A stretch of DNA of 64,000 bases from Adlercreutzia hattorii (GTDB lineage Bacteria > Actinomycetota > Coriobacteriia > Coriobacteriales > Eggerthellaceae). The stretch is from contig NZ_AP022829.1 of the NCBI RefSeq assembly GCF_011405655.1, forward strand, positions 977,001 through 1,041,000, read 5' to 3'. This document shows, in pieces, positions 8,621-17,722 of this stretch (positions are counted from its first letter, which is position 1; every line of letters begins with the position of its first letter). A program made the position numbers and the translations under genes. Below the pieces are notes generated by a model. That model worked only from the letters and a program-made list of their open reading frames with translations, ran no database searches and had not been told where the DNA came from.

Positions 8621-8654
8621 GGCCCCGCAGCCGTGAGGTTGCGGGGCCTTTTTC
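8621..8654 (+). terminator. Rho-independent terminator of hpf-acpP
   Basis: A perfect 9-bp GGCCCCGCA/TGCGGGGCC stem is followed by TTTTTC, 30 bases after the acpP stop. Confidence 0.88.
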
Positions 8655-8825
8655 GTTGTCTGGTTCCCTGTGTCTGCGCCGCAAGAGGCCCGTCTGGGCT
8701 CGTGCCGCTTTGCCGGAGGAAACGTGTCTGAGCCCCGTTCGATAAGAGCGGTCGCGCTCCACTTCCATAAGAATCGATTCCGGTCGGCCTTCCGGTAATG
8801 GTCGCTTCACGCTTCGTCTCGTCTC

Positions 8826-9008
8826 GCTCGGTAATTGAAGACCCCTGGCATTGCATGAAATCGCGAGTTGTAAGCGTCTGAAAGCTCATTCTTGTCTTCG
8901 AATTTAATATCTTGCGATAAATCCAGGTGAATGTAGCTCCTTCAGGTATCGCTAGGACGCTTACAACTCGAGATTTCATGCAGAATCGCGTGGTTTCGTT
9001 GACTGAGA
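8826..9008. repeat. MITE-like inverted-repeat element, copy A
   Basis: Two 27-bp arms (8852-8878 and 8956-8982) are inverted copies with one mismatch. They read TGCATGAAATC...TAAGCGTC on the left. Weaker homology extends each arm outwards by about 25 bp to a TTCGTTGACTGA-like end. The 77-bp core between them is AT-richer and unrelated to the cores of copies B and C. The right end lies about 20 bp upstream of the copper operon promoter. There is no gene in this 500-base gap. Confidence 0.78.
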
Positions 9009-9030
9009 CATTTCCCGATGCGTTCCTCTA

Positions 9031-9059
9031 TTGACGAAAATACCCCCTAGGGGTATAAA
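9031..9059 (+). promoter_or_regulatory. csoR-copA promoter
   Basis: TTGACG and TATAAA are separated by exactly 17 bases and lie 42 bases upstream of csoR. The CsoR-type operator fills the second half of the spacer and overlaps the -10, which fits repression by blocking polymerase. Confidence 0.85.
9040..9056. promoter_or_regulatory. CsoR operator
   Basis: ATACCCCCTAGGGGTAT is a 7-3-7 dyad of the G/C-tract type bound by CsoR copper repressors. Copper binding would release CsoR and switch on the operon. Its position over the -10 box and before a csoR gene makes the assignment strong. Confidence 0.82.
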
Positions 9060-9100
9060 TGCTGCGAACATAAGGACAACATCGCAAGCGAAGGAGCGCC

Positions 9101-9523
9101 ATGGCGGACGAGAAAACGCGTAGCGGAGGAGGGGCGGCCCAGGGGGTGGCGAAGGCCGGCGCGAATAGAACGGATCGGACGGATAGAGCAGATCGGACGG
9201 GTAGAGCAGATCAGGCGGACCAGGCGTCCGATTGTCCCTGTCGGCACAAGAGCACGCCGCGCAGCATGGAGCTGCAGGCGGATATGCAGAAGCGGCTGAA
9301 CCGGGCCATCGGTCAGCTTACCGGCGTGAAGGCCATGATCGAGGACAACCGCTACTGCGGTGATGTGCTCACGCAGCTGGCCGCCGCCGAGTCCGCCGTG
9401 CGGCGGGTGTCGGAGATGGTGCTGGCCGAGCATATGCGCACCTGCGTGGTGGAAGAGGTGCGCGCCGGCAACGATGAGGTGATCGACGAAGTGATGGCGC
9501 TCATGCGCCGCTTCTCGAAGTAA
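9101..9523 (+). CDS. csoR: CsoR-type copper-sensing repressor
   Basis: The 140-residue protein ends in a DUF156/CsoR helical domain (about residues 55-138). The copper-binding triad is visible: the Cys in RYCGDVL, then His and Cys in AEHMRTC. The first 50 residues are an unusual extension with repeated Ala/Thr-Asp-Arg/Gln triplets, encoded by an imperfect 9-bp repeat. The ATG at 9101 has AAGGAG five bases upstream. copA follows after 12 bases. Self-regulation through the adjacent operator is very likely. Confidence 0.9.
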   Translation: MADEKTRSGGGAAQGVAKAGANRTDRTDRADRTGRADQADQASDCPCRHKSTPRSMELQADMQKRLNRAIGQLTGVKAMIEDNRYCGDVLTQLAAAESAVRRVSEMVLAEHMRTCVVEEVRAGNDEVIDEVMALMRRFSK

Positions 9524-9535
9524 GGAAGGCGAGCT

Positions 9536-12046
9536 ATGACCCGGCAAGAGACGATTCAGCAGAAGACGACCCAGCAAGAACCGATCCGGCAAGAGCTGCC
9601 GCAGCCCAACGGCGAAGCGCCTCGCGCCAACCTGCGCCTGGCTATCGACGGCATGCACTGCGCGAACTGCGCGGCCAACATCGAGAAGCACTACCGCGCC
9701 ACGCCTGGGGTGGTCGACGTGGCGGTGAACCTGGCGAACAACACCGGGCGCGTGGTGTTCGATCCGGCCCAGGCCAGCGTGGACGACATGCTCGCCGTCT
9801 TCGACAACCTGGCCTTCACGGCCGAGATCATCCCCGATGACGCGCCCTTGGTGGACGAGAGGCGCCGCGCCCGCGAGGCCGTCCGGGCCAAGCGGGACCG
9901 CAAGGTGTTCGGCGCGGCCGCCGTGCTCACGGTGATCATCGTGGCCATCGGCATGATTCCCGGCTGGCACATGGGGGTGGGCAGCGCCCTGGCCGGTCTG
10001 TTCGTGGCCGATCCCACCCATGTGCAGGCCATGTTCGCGGCGAATCTCCTGTTGTTGGCGCTCACGGCCCCCGTGCAGTTCGGCTGCGGCGCGCGGTTCT
10101 ACAAGGGCGCCTGGGGCTCGCTCAAGGGCGGCTCGGCGAACATGGACGTGCTGGTGGCGCTCGGTACTTCCATCGCGTTTCTGTTCTCGCTGTGGATCAC
10201 GTTTCTGCCGGTGGTCACGGGGGACTGGGAAAGCCATGCGGCGCTCGCCATCAACGATGGCATGCCCTATTTCGAGACCTGCGCCATGCTCGTCACCTTC
10301 GTGCTGTTCGGCAAGATGCTGGAAAGCCGCGCCAAGGGCGCCACGAACCAGGCCATCGAGTCGCTCATGAACCTGACGCCGCCCACGGCTCGGGTGGTGC
10401 GCGGCGGCGAGGAGCGCGAGGTACCGTTGGCCCAGGTGGTGGCCGGCGACACCGTGCGCGTGCGGCCGGGCGAGAAGATGCCGGTGGACGGCGTGGTGGT
10501 GGAAGGCGCCACGGAAGCGGACGAGTCCATGCTCACCGGTGAGACGCTGCCCGTGGTGAAAGCCGCAGGCGACGCGGTGACCGGCGGTACCCAGAACACT
10601 ACCGGCTCCGTGACCGTGCGCGCCCTGCGCGTGGGCGCCGATTCCACGCTGGCCCGTATCGTGCGCGCCGTGGAGGACGCCCAGGGCACCAAGGCTCCCA
10701 TCCAGCGCATCGCCGACCGCATTGCGGCGGTGTTCGTGCCCGCCATCCTGCTGATCGCGCTCGTCGTGTTCTGCGTATGGTTCTTCCTCGTGCCGGCCGG
10801 CCCCGACGGGCGCCTGGTGCAGGCGCTCATGCCGGCCATCGCCGTCATCTGCGTGGCCTGCCCCTGCGCGCTGGGCCTAGCGACCCCCACGGCGCTCACC
10901 GTGGGCATGGGGAAGGGCGCCCAGCTCGGCGTGCTCATCAAGGACGGCACGGTGTTGGAGACCATGGGCAACCTGTCGGCGGCCGTTTTCGACAAGACGG
11001 GCACCCTCACCCAGGGCGAGCCGGCCGTGGTGGCCTGCGACGTTCCCGATGACGCCCTGCGCCTGGCCGCCGCCCTGGAGGAAAAAAGCGAGCACCCCCT
11101 GGCCCGCGCCGTCGTGACCTATGCGGCCGAGCGCGGCCTGGTGCCGCTGCCGGCGGCCGCCTCCTTCGAGGCCGTGGTCGGCGAGGGCGTGCGCGGTGTC
11201 GTGGAGGGCCGCGAGGTGTTCGTGGGCGTCGGGAAGGTCGCCGGCGACGGGGCGGGGGCTGCAGGCTCGCTTGTGTCCGTCGACGGCGTGCCCGTGGGCC
11301 GCATCCAGTTCCGCGACGAGCCCAAGCCGGACGCGGCGGCCACGGTGCGCGAGCTGTCCCGCGATTTCTCCGTGACCTCTTACATGGTGACCGGCGACGC
11401 GGCGCCCACGGCCCGGACCATCGCCGAGGAGGTGGGCATCGCGCCCGACCACGTGTTCGCCGGCGTGAAGCCGCTGGAAAAGGCCGATTGCGTGCGGGCC
11501 GTGCGGGGCGCTGCCGACGTCGCCATGCTCGGCAAGGCCGCTGGTGAGGCCTGCGACGCCGAGAAGGACGACGAGCGCATTTTGGAAATGGAGGCGGCCG
11601 ACCCGGCCTTCATAGCCGCCTCTGACCCCGACATGGGCGCTCCCGCCGAGCCTGTGCCCCTCGAGTCCCCGGCGGAGGCCGCCCAAGATGCGGCTGCCGG
11701 CGCGAAGACCGTCGTGGCCTTCGTAGGCGACGGCATCAACGACGCCCCGGCGCTGGCTGCCGCCGACGTCGGCGTGGCGCTGGCCTCGGGCACCGATGTG
11801 GCCCTGGATGCCGGTTCTGTGGTGCTCATGCGCAACCGCCTGTCCGACCTCATCGTGGCCCTGCGCCTGTCGAAGGCCACCATGCGCAAGATCAAGCAGA
11901 ACCTGTTCTGGGCGCTCATCTACAACTGCATCATGATCCCGCTGGCCGCCGTGGGCATCCTCGCCCCGGCCCTCGCCGGCGCCGCCATGGCCCTCTCCAG
12001 CGTCAGCGTCGTCAGCAACTCCCTTTTGCTGAAGCGATTCAAGTAA
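9536..12046 (+). CDS. copA: Copper-exporting P1B-type ATPase CopA
   Basis: The 836-residue pump exports Cu(I). It has one N-terminal heavy-metal domain with MHCANC (Cys42, Cys45), six to eight membrane helices, and the intramembrane CPC at residues 442-444. The phosphorylation site is DKTGT (Asp486), and GDGINDAP lies near residue 730. Between the P-domain helix ending VRAVRG and [11 protein letters not shown] there is an extra stretch (about residues 660-722), rich in Ala, Glu and Asp. This stretch is not part of the standard fold. Transcription starts at the copper-responsive promoter before csoR. Confidence 0.94.
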   Translation: MTRQETIQQKTTQQEPIRQELPQPNGEAPRANLRLAIDGMHCANCAANIEKHYRATPGVVDVAVNLANNTGRVVFDPAQASVDDMLAVFDNLAFTAEIIPDDAPLVDERRRAREAVRAKRDRKVFGAAAVLTVIIVAIGMIPGWHMGVGSALAGLFVADPTHVQAMFAANLLLLALTAPVQFGCGARFYKGAWGSLKGGSANMDVLVALGTSIAFLFSLWITFLPVVTGDWESHAALAINDGMPYFETCAMLVTFVLFGKMLESRAKGATNQAIESLMNLTPPTARVVRGGEEREVPLAQVVAGDTVRVRPGEKMPVDGVVVEGATEADESMLTGETLPVVKAAGDAVTGGTQNTTGSVTVRALRVGADSTLARIVRAVEDAQGTKAPIQRIADRIAAVFVPAILLIALVVFCVWFFLVPAGPDGRLVQALMPAIAVICVACPCALGLATPTALTVGMGKGAQLGVLIKDGTVLETMGNLSAAVFDKTGTLTQGEPAVVACDVPDDALRLAAALEEKSEHPLARAVVTYAAERGLVPLPAAASFEAVVGEGVRGVVEGREVFVGVGKVAGDGAGAAGSLVSVDGVPVGRIQFRDEPKPDAAATVRELSRDFSVTSYMVTGDAAPTARTIAEEVGIAPDHVFAGVKPLEKADCVRAVRGAADVAMLGKAAGEACDAEKDDERILEMEAADPAFIAASDPDMGAPAEPVPLESPAEAAQDAAAGAKTVVAFVGDGINDAPALAAADVGVALASGTDVALDAGSVVLMRNRLSDLIVALRLSKATMRKIKQNLFWALIYNCIMIPLAAVGILAPALAGAAMALSSVSVVSNSLLLKRFK

Positions 12047-12116
12047 GGGGAGCGGGCGTGAAGCCGGGAGGGATACCCGCGCAAAACGCGAGGTGAGGGC
12101 CGGGCCATCGTGTCAT

Positions 12117-12150
12117 AGGGGCGCCCCTCGCAAGATGCGGGCGCCCCTTC
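12117..12150 (+). terminator. Terminator of csoR-copA
   Basis: An AGGGGCGCCC/GGGCGCCCCT stem with a 12-base loop is followed by TCT, about 70 bases after the copA stop. The T tract is short. Confidence 0.65.
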
Positions 12151-12345
12151 TGGCAAGTTTTCCGAGTTTTTCGACATGCTCGGTTCGCGCCAAAGCCTCT
12201 CGTGGCGTTTCAGCTGTCTTGATCTAGCGATATTCGCTATATGAGGCAGGAATTCCGCCTCGGGCGCCTTTGTCGCCGGCCCTTCGCGTCGAAAAGCGCG
12301 AAAAACTTGCCAAATTCGGCCGAATCTCTCTGCGCAGTCTTAGGT

Positions 12346-12861
12346 CTATCCCTCCATCCGGAAGCGCCAAGCGCAGTTGCAGGTGTCGTCGGCGATGGCG
12401 GGGTAGCAGCTTACGCACTCGCACTGAATGCGATCATCCAGGCCAGCGGCAAAGCCGGCGTATTCCAACTCGCCGACGCTTTTGCAGGGATGAAAGTCCA
12501 TGCCCTTGCGCTTGCGGGCGTTTTGCACGCGGCAGTCGGTGATGCGGAAGGCGAGCGAGCCGTCGTCTTCCCAGCGAATCTCCCATTCGTTCGCAAGTGA
12601 GGTGCAGCGCAAAGGCAGCGCCTCGGCGAGTCCCTCGAGACCGCAGCTATCCGAAAGGCCGAGTAGCTTCTTCAGGCGCCGGGCCTCGCTGGGCACGAAG
12701 CGTCGCCAGGCCGTGCGGTCGTGCTCCATGGCCGCGTCCATGCCCTGCTCGCGTTCCAGCGACTGGAACCACGTGCCGTCCAGCGCGATGAGGTCCTTTG
12801 CAGTGATTTCCAAAAGTTCGATGAGCTCTTCGCGGGTCAGTGCATCCAATCCTTGGGCCAT
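12346..12861 (-). CDS. Conserved cysteine-rich cytosolic protein of unknown function
   Basis: The 171-residue soluble protein starts at an ATG preceded by GGAAAGGAAC. Its C-terminal half is rich in cysteine: CRVQNARK, FHPCKSVGELEY, CECVSCYP and CNCAWRF. This layout suggests a metal site (zinc or iron-sulfur) and resembles proteins annotated as DUF6125, although I cannot confirm the family. No catalytic motif is visible. It is divergent from glmU and downstream of, but opposite to, copA. The 200 bases between it and the copA terminator hold nothing recognisable. Confidence 0.7.
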   Translation of the reverse strand: MAQGLDALTREELIELLEITAKDLIALDGTWFQSLEREQGMDAAMEHDRTAWRRFVPSEARRLKKLLGLSDSCGLEGLAEALPLRCTSLANEWEIRWEDDGSLAFRITDCRVQNARKRKGMDFHPCKSVGELEYAGFAAGLDDRIQCECVSCYPAIADDTCNCAWRFRMEG

Positions 12862-12911
12862 GGTCGTTCCTTTCCCTCGCGTCGACCTGCTCGATTATAG
12901 GCTTCTTGCGC

Positions 12912-12917
12912 TATACT
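12912..12917 (+). promoter_or_regulatory. Probable -10 element for glmU
   Basis: TATACT in the context TTGCGCTATACTAGG lies 56 bases before glmU. It is the same box type as before alr and ppaC. Confidence 0.45.
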
Positions 12918-12973
12918 AGGCCAATCGGAAATGAGCGCCGTGGGGCGCGCGAATGGCTATAGAAGGGCGTTGC

Positions 12974-14350
12974 ATGGAAACTGCTGCGATTATTTTGGCC
13001 GCGGGGGCCGGTACCCGTATGAAGTCGAAGAAGCCGAAGGTGGTTCACGAGGTGCTGGGCCGCCCGCTCGTGCGGTGGGTCGTGGAAGCGGCCAAGGAGG
13101 CGGGCGCCGATAGGGTCGTCACCGTGGTGGGGCATATGCGCGACCAGGTGATCCCTTTGGTGGAAGGCGATACCGAGATCGTCGTGCAGGAGGCCCAGCG
13201 CGGCACGGCCGACGCGGTGCTGGCCGCCGCCGATGCCCTGGCCGGCTTCGACGGCGCCGTCGTGGTGCTCTCCGGCGACTCCCCGCTCATTCAGCCCGAG
13301 ACCATTCGCCAGATGGCGGCTCTGCGCGAGGAGCACAACGCGGCGGTCATCGTGCTCACTATGGAGCTTGAAAACCCCTTCGGCTACGGCCGCATCGTGC
13401 GCGATGGCGCCGGGGAGGTGGCCCGCATCGTCGAGCAGAAGGACGCGAGCCCCGAGGAAGCGGCCATCACCGAGTGCAACTCCGGCGTCTACTGTTTCGA
13501 CGCCCGCGCCCTTTTCGACGCGCTTTCCCAGGTGAACTCCGACAACGCCCAGGGCGAGTTCTACCTCACCGACGTGCTGGCCATCAGCCGCGCCGCCGGG
13601 CGGCCCGTGCTCGCCTATAAGACGAGCGATGCGGAGCAGTGCCTGGGCGTGAACTCCCGCGGTCAGCTGGCCGAGGCGACCCGCGTCATGCAGCGGCGCA
13701 TCAACGACGCGCACATGGCCGCCGGCGTCACGATGTGGGATCCGGCCACGGCCTACATCGGCCCCGAGGTGGAGATCGCCCCCGACGTGGAGCTTCTGCC
13801 CAACGTCATGCTGCTGGGGAAGACGACGATCGGCGAGGACAGCGTCGTGGGCCCCGACAGCCGCCTGACCGACACGCGCGTCGGTCGCGGCTGCCGCATC
13901 GACGAGACCGTGGCGGTGGAGGCGCTCATCGACGACGGCGCCACCTGCGGCCCGCGCGCCTATCTGCGTCCGGCGGCGCACTTGTGCGAGGGCGCCAAGG
14001 CCGGCACCCATGTGGAGATCAAGAAATCCACCATCGGCAAGGGCTCGAAGGTGCCGCATCTGTCCTACATCGGCGACACCACCATGGGGGAGGGCGTGAA
14101 CATCGGCGCCGGCTCCATCACCTGCAATTACGACGGCGCGAACAAGCACGCCACTATCATCGGGGACGGCGCCTTCATCGGCTCCGACACCATGATGGTG
14201 GCGCCCGTGACCATCGGCGCCGGTGCGCTTGTGGGCGCCGGCTCCACCATCACCAAGGACGTGACGCCGGGAGCGCTGGCCCTCGGGCGCGCCAGACAGC
14301 AGGAGATAGAAGGCTGGGTGGCGGCGCACCCCATCGAGAAGAAGAAATAG
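12974..14350 (+). CDS. glmU: Bifunctional GlmU (GlcNAc-1-phosphate uridyltransferase / GlcN-1-phosphate acetyltransferase)
   Basis: The 458-residue enzyme makes UDP-GlcNAc for the cell wall. The N-terminal pyrophosphorylase domain begins with ILAAGAGTRMKS. The C-terminal half is a left-handed beta-helix of hexapeptide repeats (for example IGPEVEIAPDVELLPNV) with the acetyl-CoA region GAGSITCNYDGANKH. The ATG at 12974 is preferred over one seven codons upstream because AAGGG precedes it at good spacing. prs follows. Confidence 0.94.
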   Translation: METAAIILAAGAGTRMKSKKPKVVHEVLGRPLVRWVVEAAKEAGADRVVTVVGHMRDQVIPLVEGDTEIVVQEAQRGTADAVLAAADALAGFDGAVVVLSGDSPLIQPETIRQMAALREEHNAAVIVLTMELENPFGYGRIVRDGAGEVARIVEQKDASPEEAAITECNSGVYCFDARALFDALSQVNSDNAQGEFYLTDVLAISRAAGRPVLAYKTSDAEQCLGVNSRGQLAEATRVMQRRINDAHMAAGVTMWDPATAYIGPEVEIAPDVELLPNVMLLGKTTIGEDSVVGPDSRLTDTRVGRGCRIDETVAVEALIDDGATCGPRAYLRPAAHLCEGAKAGTHVEIKKSTIGKGSKVPHLSYIGDTTMGEGVNIGAGSITCNYDGANKHATIIGDGAFIGSDTMMVAPVTIGAGALVGAGSTITKDVTPGALALGRARQQEIEGWVAAHPIEKKK

Positions 14351-14356
14351 TCGGTC

Positions 14357-14385
14357 GGGCCGCTTCAGCCCGCACGAAGCGGCCC
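14357..14385. terminator. Hairpin after glmU, possible weak terminator
   Basis: A perfect 10-bp stem, GGGCCGCTTC/GAAGCGGCCC, starts seven bases after the glmU stop. No T tract follows, so it may only attenuate or protect the 3' end. Confidence 0.45.
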
Positions 14386-14438
14386 ATCGTACTACAATAA
14401 TCGAAGCTGAAAGACCCGTCGCAGAAGGGACGCACCCC

Positions 14439-15404
14439 ATGACCGAGATGACCAAGCGCATGATCCTGTTCTCCGGCTCGGTGAATCCGGAGCTGGCCGA
14501 GGAGATCGCCAAGTATCTGAACGTGAACCTCGGCAACATCAAGCACGAGAAGTTCGCCAACGGCGAGATCTACGCCCGCTATCAGGAGTCCATCCGCGGC
14601 GCCGACGTGTTCCTCATCCAGTCGGTGTGCGCGAGCGAGACCTTCGACGTGAACGACGCCCTCATGGAGCTGCTCATCATGGCCGATGCCGCCAAGCGCG
14701 CAAGCGCCCGCTCCATCTCGGCGGTCATCGCGCACTACGGTTACGCCCGTCAGGACCGCAAGGCCGCCCCGCGCGAGCCCATCACAGCCAAGCTCGTGGC
14801 CGATCTGCTCGAGGTCTCCGGCATCGACAACATCATCACGGTGGATCTGCACCAGGACGCCATCCAGGGTTTCTTCGACATCCCCGTGAACCACATGACG
14901 GCCATGCCCATTTTCGTGGACTACTTCCGCAACAAGGGTTTCGATCCCGAGCGCTTGTGCGTGGTCTCGCCGGACGTGGGTCGCGCGAAGGCGGCGAAGA
15001 AGTTCTCCACGGCGCTCGATTGCGACATCGCCATCATGCACAAGGACCGCCCGAAGCACAACCAGGCCGAGATCACGGCGCTCATCGGCGATGTCACCGA
15101 CAAGATCTGCATCCTTAACGACGACATGATCGACACCGGCGGATCCCTTGTGGCCGCGGCGGCCACGCTGAAGGCCAAGGGCGCCGCCGAGGTGTACGCC
15201 TGCGCTACCCACGGCCTGTTCTCCGGCCCGGCCTACGAGCGTTTGGAGAACTCCTGCATCGAGGAAGTGGTGGTCACCAACGCCGTGCCCGTGCCGCTGG
15301 CGCGCCAGACCGGCAAGATCAAGGTGCTCTCCATCGCGCCGCTGTTCGCGCAGACCATCGATGTTGTGTACAACAACGGCTCTATTGGGAAATTGTTCGA
15401 ATAG
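14439..15404 (+). CDS. prs: Ribose-phosphate pyrophosphokinase
   Basis: The 321-residue enzyme makes PRPP from ribose-5-phosphate and ATP, feeding nucleotide, histidine and tryptophan synthesis. FANGEIYARYQESIRGADVF near the N-terminus and HYGYARQDRKA in the ATP site are class I Prs motifs. The PRPP-binding loop is NDDMIDTGGSL. It lies between glmU and pth, a common bacterial grouping (glmU-prs-pth). Confidence 0.95.
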   Translation: MTEMTKRMILFSGSVNPELAEEIAKYLNVNLGNIKHEKFANGEIYARYQESIRGADVFLIQSVCASETFDVNDALMELLIMADAAKRASARSISAVIAHYGYARQDRKAAPREPITAKLVADLLEVSGIDNIITVDLHQDAIQGFFDIPVNHMTAMPIFVDYFRNKGFDPERLCVVSPDVGRAKAAKKFSTALDCDIAIMHKDRPKHNQAEITALIGDVTDKICILNDDMIDTGGSLVAAAATLKAKGAAEVYACATHGLFSGPAYERLENSCIEEVVVTNAVPVPLARQTGKIKVLSIAPLFAQTIDVVYNNGSIGKLFE

Positions 15405-15418
15405 CTGCTTGGCTGTCC

Positions 15419-15548
15419 GGCCCGAGTCCCCGGGGAGGAAGCCCGCGCTCAAACAGCATTGAGGCGCGGATCGCTTCGAGGGCTTCGGGCTCTCCCTTTT
15501 TGCACTTCAATGAACTGCGCGCGGGCCCCCTCCCCGGGGACTTGGGCC
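15419..15548. repeat. Structured intergenic repeat, copy S3 (reverse orientation)
   Basis: This 130-bp copy lies between prs and pth and is inverted relative to S1 and S2. The outer arms are 20-bp inverted repeats (15419-15438 and 15529-15548, one mismatch), extended by GCCCGCGC/GCGCGGGC. The conserved strings appear as GCTCAAACAGC and GAACTGC, the complements of those in S1 and S2. The inner stem is short (CATTGA/TCAATG) and its loop differs from the other copies. Confidence 0.75.
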
Positions 15549-15565
15549 TACTCTTCCAAAGATGA

Positions 15566-16147
15566 ATGACGGAAATAGGTGACAAGTTGTATATGATCGC
15601 GGGCCTGGGGAATCCGGGCGAGGAGTACGAGCACACGCGGCACAACGCCGGGTTCGATACGGTGGACGCGCTCGCCGACGAGCTGGGCGTGCGCTACTGG
15701 AAGAACGAGGGCGGGGCGCTCGTGGGGAAGGCGAGCTACCGCGGCCACGAGCTTCTACTTGTGAAGCCCCAGAGCTTCATGAACACCTCTGGCGGCCCGG
15801 TGAGCAAGCTCATGCGCGCCTATGGTGTGGCCCCCGACCATCTCATCGTCGTCCACGACGAGCTGGACATCGAGCCGGGCACCATCCGCGTGAAGTTCGG
15901 CGGCGGGCACGCCGGGCACAACGGGCTGCGCTCCATCTGCGACAAGCTGGGCACGCGCGACTGGTTCCGGGTGCGCATCGGCATCGGGCGGCCGCCGGGA
16001 CGCAAGCCCGTGGTCGACTGGGTGCTCTCGCGCCCGCGCAGCAAGGACGACACCGAGGCTTTCGATCACGCGGTGTCCGAGGGTGCGGACGCGGTGCTGT
16101 GCCTCATCGACAACGGGCTGGAGAAGACCCAGCAGAAATTCAACTAG
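15566..16147 (+). CDS. pth: Peptidyl-tRNA hydrolase
   Basis: The 193-residue enzyme frees tRNA from prematurely released peptidyl-tRNA. AGLGNPGEEYEHTRHNAGF contains the catalytic His and substrate Asn. VKPQSFMNTSGGPV and HDELDIEPG are also family motifs, the latter carrying the catalytic Asp. The start is uncertain: the ATG at 15566 lacks a good ribosome-binding site, while a TTG seven codons later sits behind AGGTGAC. It is the last gene of the glmU-prs-pth group. Confidence 0.93.
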   Translation: MTEIGDKLYMIAGLGNPGEEYEHTRHNAGFDTVDALADELGVRYWKNEGGALVGKASYRGHELLLVKPQSFMNTSGGPVSKLMRAYGVAPDHLIVVHDELDIEPGTIRVKFGGGHAGHNGLRSICDKLGTRDWFRVRIGIGRPPGRKPVVDWVLSRPRSKDDTEAFDHAVSEGADAVLCLIDNGLEKTQQKFN

Positions 16148-16169
16148 CTCGAATTCCAAGATCGAGCGT

Positions 16170-16175
16170 TATAAT
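16170..16175 (+). promoter_or_regulatory. Possible -10 element for the MFS gene
   Basis: A consensus TATAAT (AGCGTTATAATGG) lies 111 bases before the transporter start, just after the pth stop. No clear -35 is seen. Confidence 0.4.
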
Positions 16176-16285
16176 GGCGGAGGGGCGCGGTGCGTCCCTC
16201 CGTTCGTTTTGTAGCCACGTGCCAGATTTCGGGTGCCCGAGCGAAATCTCGAACGCCCTGTCATGCTGAAGGTACGGAGGTTTCC

Positions 16286-17698
16286 ATGCATCTTTCCGAG
16301 AAGGGGCACACCTACGCCCTGTTCGCCATCGTTGTCATCACCTGCGCTTTGGGCTCGCTCACCCAAACGGTGATGAACTCCATGCTCACGGAAGTGTGCG
16401 ACGACTTCGCCATCGATGCGGCGCAGGGGCAATGGGTCACGACCATCTACATGCTCACGATGGGGGTCACGGTGCCGGTGGTCACTTACCTTGCGCGCCG
16501 GTTCTCGTTGAAGCGCTTGGTGTACTTGGCGCTGGGCTTCTACCTGGCGGGTTCCGTGGCCGGTCTCTTCGCTCCGGTCTTCGCCGTGCTTATTGCGGCT
16601 CGGGTGCTGCAGGCCATCGCCACGGGCATTACACTGCCGCTCGTGCAGTCGGTGGCTATGACGCGTTTTCCTCGGGAGCGCACGGGCACGGCTATGGGCA
16701 TCGGCGGTATCGCTATGGGGTTCGCGCCCAATATCGGGCCGCTTATCGGCGGTGCGCTCGCCGGCAGCTGGGGATGGCGCAGCTTCTACATCATACTTGC
16801 GGGCCTTCTCGCCGTGCTGTGGGTCGCCAACGCAGTTCTGGTGAAGAGCCACGGCGACCACGATACGCGCCCGGTGTTCGACTACCCGTCGTTCGTGCAG
16901 TCCACGCTGGGCTTCGGCGGCCTTCTGCTGGGAGCCTCTAACGCGGCCACGATGCCGCTGTCCGCCCCTTCGGTGTGGTTGCCGGCGCTTCTGGGTGCGG
17001 TGTTTATCGCGGTGTTCGTGCGGCGCCAGCGCGTGATCGCCCATCCGCTCATCTGCTTGGATATTTTCGCGTCGCGTCACTACCGGCCCGGGTTCGTGGC
17101 GCAGAACTGCCTGTTCGCGTCGTTCATGGGCATCACGCTCGTTCTGCCGCTGTTCATCCAAGGGCCCTGCCATATGACGGCACTGGATGCTGGCATCGCG
17201 TTCATCCCCGCCACGGTGGTGGCGCTGTTCGTGAACCCGTTGGCCGGCGTGCTGGTGGACAAGGTGGGCGCCCGGGCCGTGTGCATCACTTCCTCGGTCT
17301 TCCTCACGGTGGGAGCCGCCTCGTTCATGTTCGTGGGCCCAGGCACGCCGCTGTGGGTCCTCACGCTGCTGCAGGGTGTGCGCGCCGTGGGTGTGAGCGG
17401 GCTGGTGGGGCCGCTGAACTCCTATGGGTTGTCGGGCTTGAGCGGCGGCCTCGTCATGGACGGCAGCGCGTTCTTCGCCACGGCCCGTCAGGTGTGCGCC
17501 TCGCTGGGCACGGCACTTATGATGCTGATCGTCACCGTGGTGGGTGCGGCCGTAGCCGTCGCGGATCCGGCCGCTGCCGGCGCTGCTGCCGTCGACGGCG
17601 GGGCGAGCCTGTCCGCGCTGCCCTACCAGCTGGCTTTTGCCCTCTCCACGCTGTTCGCCGCCGCCGTGCTGGTGACGGCCCTTTGGAAGATACGCTGA
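16286..17698 (+). CDS. MFS exporter, DHA2 (EmrB/QacA-like) family
   Basis: The 470-residue protein has about 12-14 hydrophobic helices and no signal peptide. Early segments match drug:H+ antiporter-2 proteins: WVTTIYMLTMGVTVPV in helix 2, then VLQAIATGITLPLVQS, and GFAPNIGPLIGGAL with the motif C-like glycine/proline pattern. The ATG at 16286 has ACGGAGG upstream; a longer reading would add 32 hydrophilic residues without a ribosome-binding site. The substrate is unknown. No regulator gene lies next to it. Confidence 0.85.
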   Translation: MHLSEKGHTYALFAIVVITCALGSLTQTVMNSMLTEVCDDFAIDAAQGQWVTTIYMLTMGVTVPVVTYLARRFSLKRLVYLALGFYLAGSVAGLFAPVFAVLIAARVLQAIATGITLPLVQSVAMTRFPRERTGTAMGIGGIAMGFAPNIGPLIGGALAGSWGWRSFYIILAGLLAVLWVANAVLVKSHGDHDTRPVFDYPSFVQSTLGFGGLLLGASNAATMPLSAPSVWLPALLGAVFIAVFVRRQRVIAHPLICLDIFASRHYRPGFVAQNCLFASFMGITLVLPLFIQGPCHMTALDAGIAFIPATVVALFVNPLAGVLVDKVGARAVCITSSVFLTVGAASFMFVGPGTPLWVLTLLQGVRAVGVSGLVGPLNSYGLSGLSGGLVMDGSAFFATARQVCASLGTALMMLIVTVVGAAVAVADPAAAGAAAVDGGASLSALPYQLAFALSTLFAAAVLVTALWKIR

Positions 17699-17722
17699 GC
17701 AGAAAGCGAGTTTAACTCGCTG

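Noticed and set aside
15382-15645. Short open frames running through the structured repeats (here, and at 183-350 and 2615-2785)
   Set aside because: The shared peptide-like strings (for example MLFEHGT) follow the nucleic-acid repeat. The outer stems covary as pairs rather than as codons, and no ribosome-binding sites are present.
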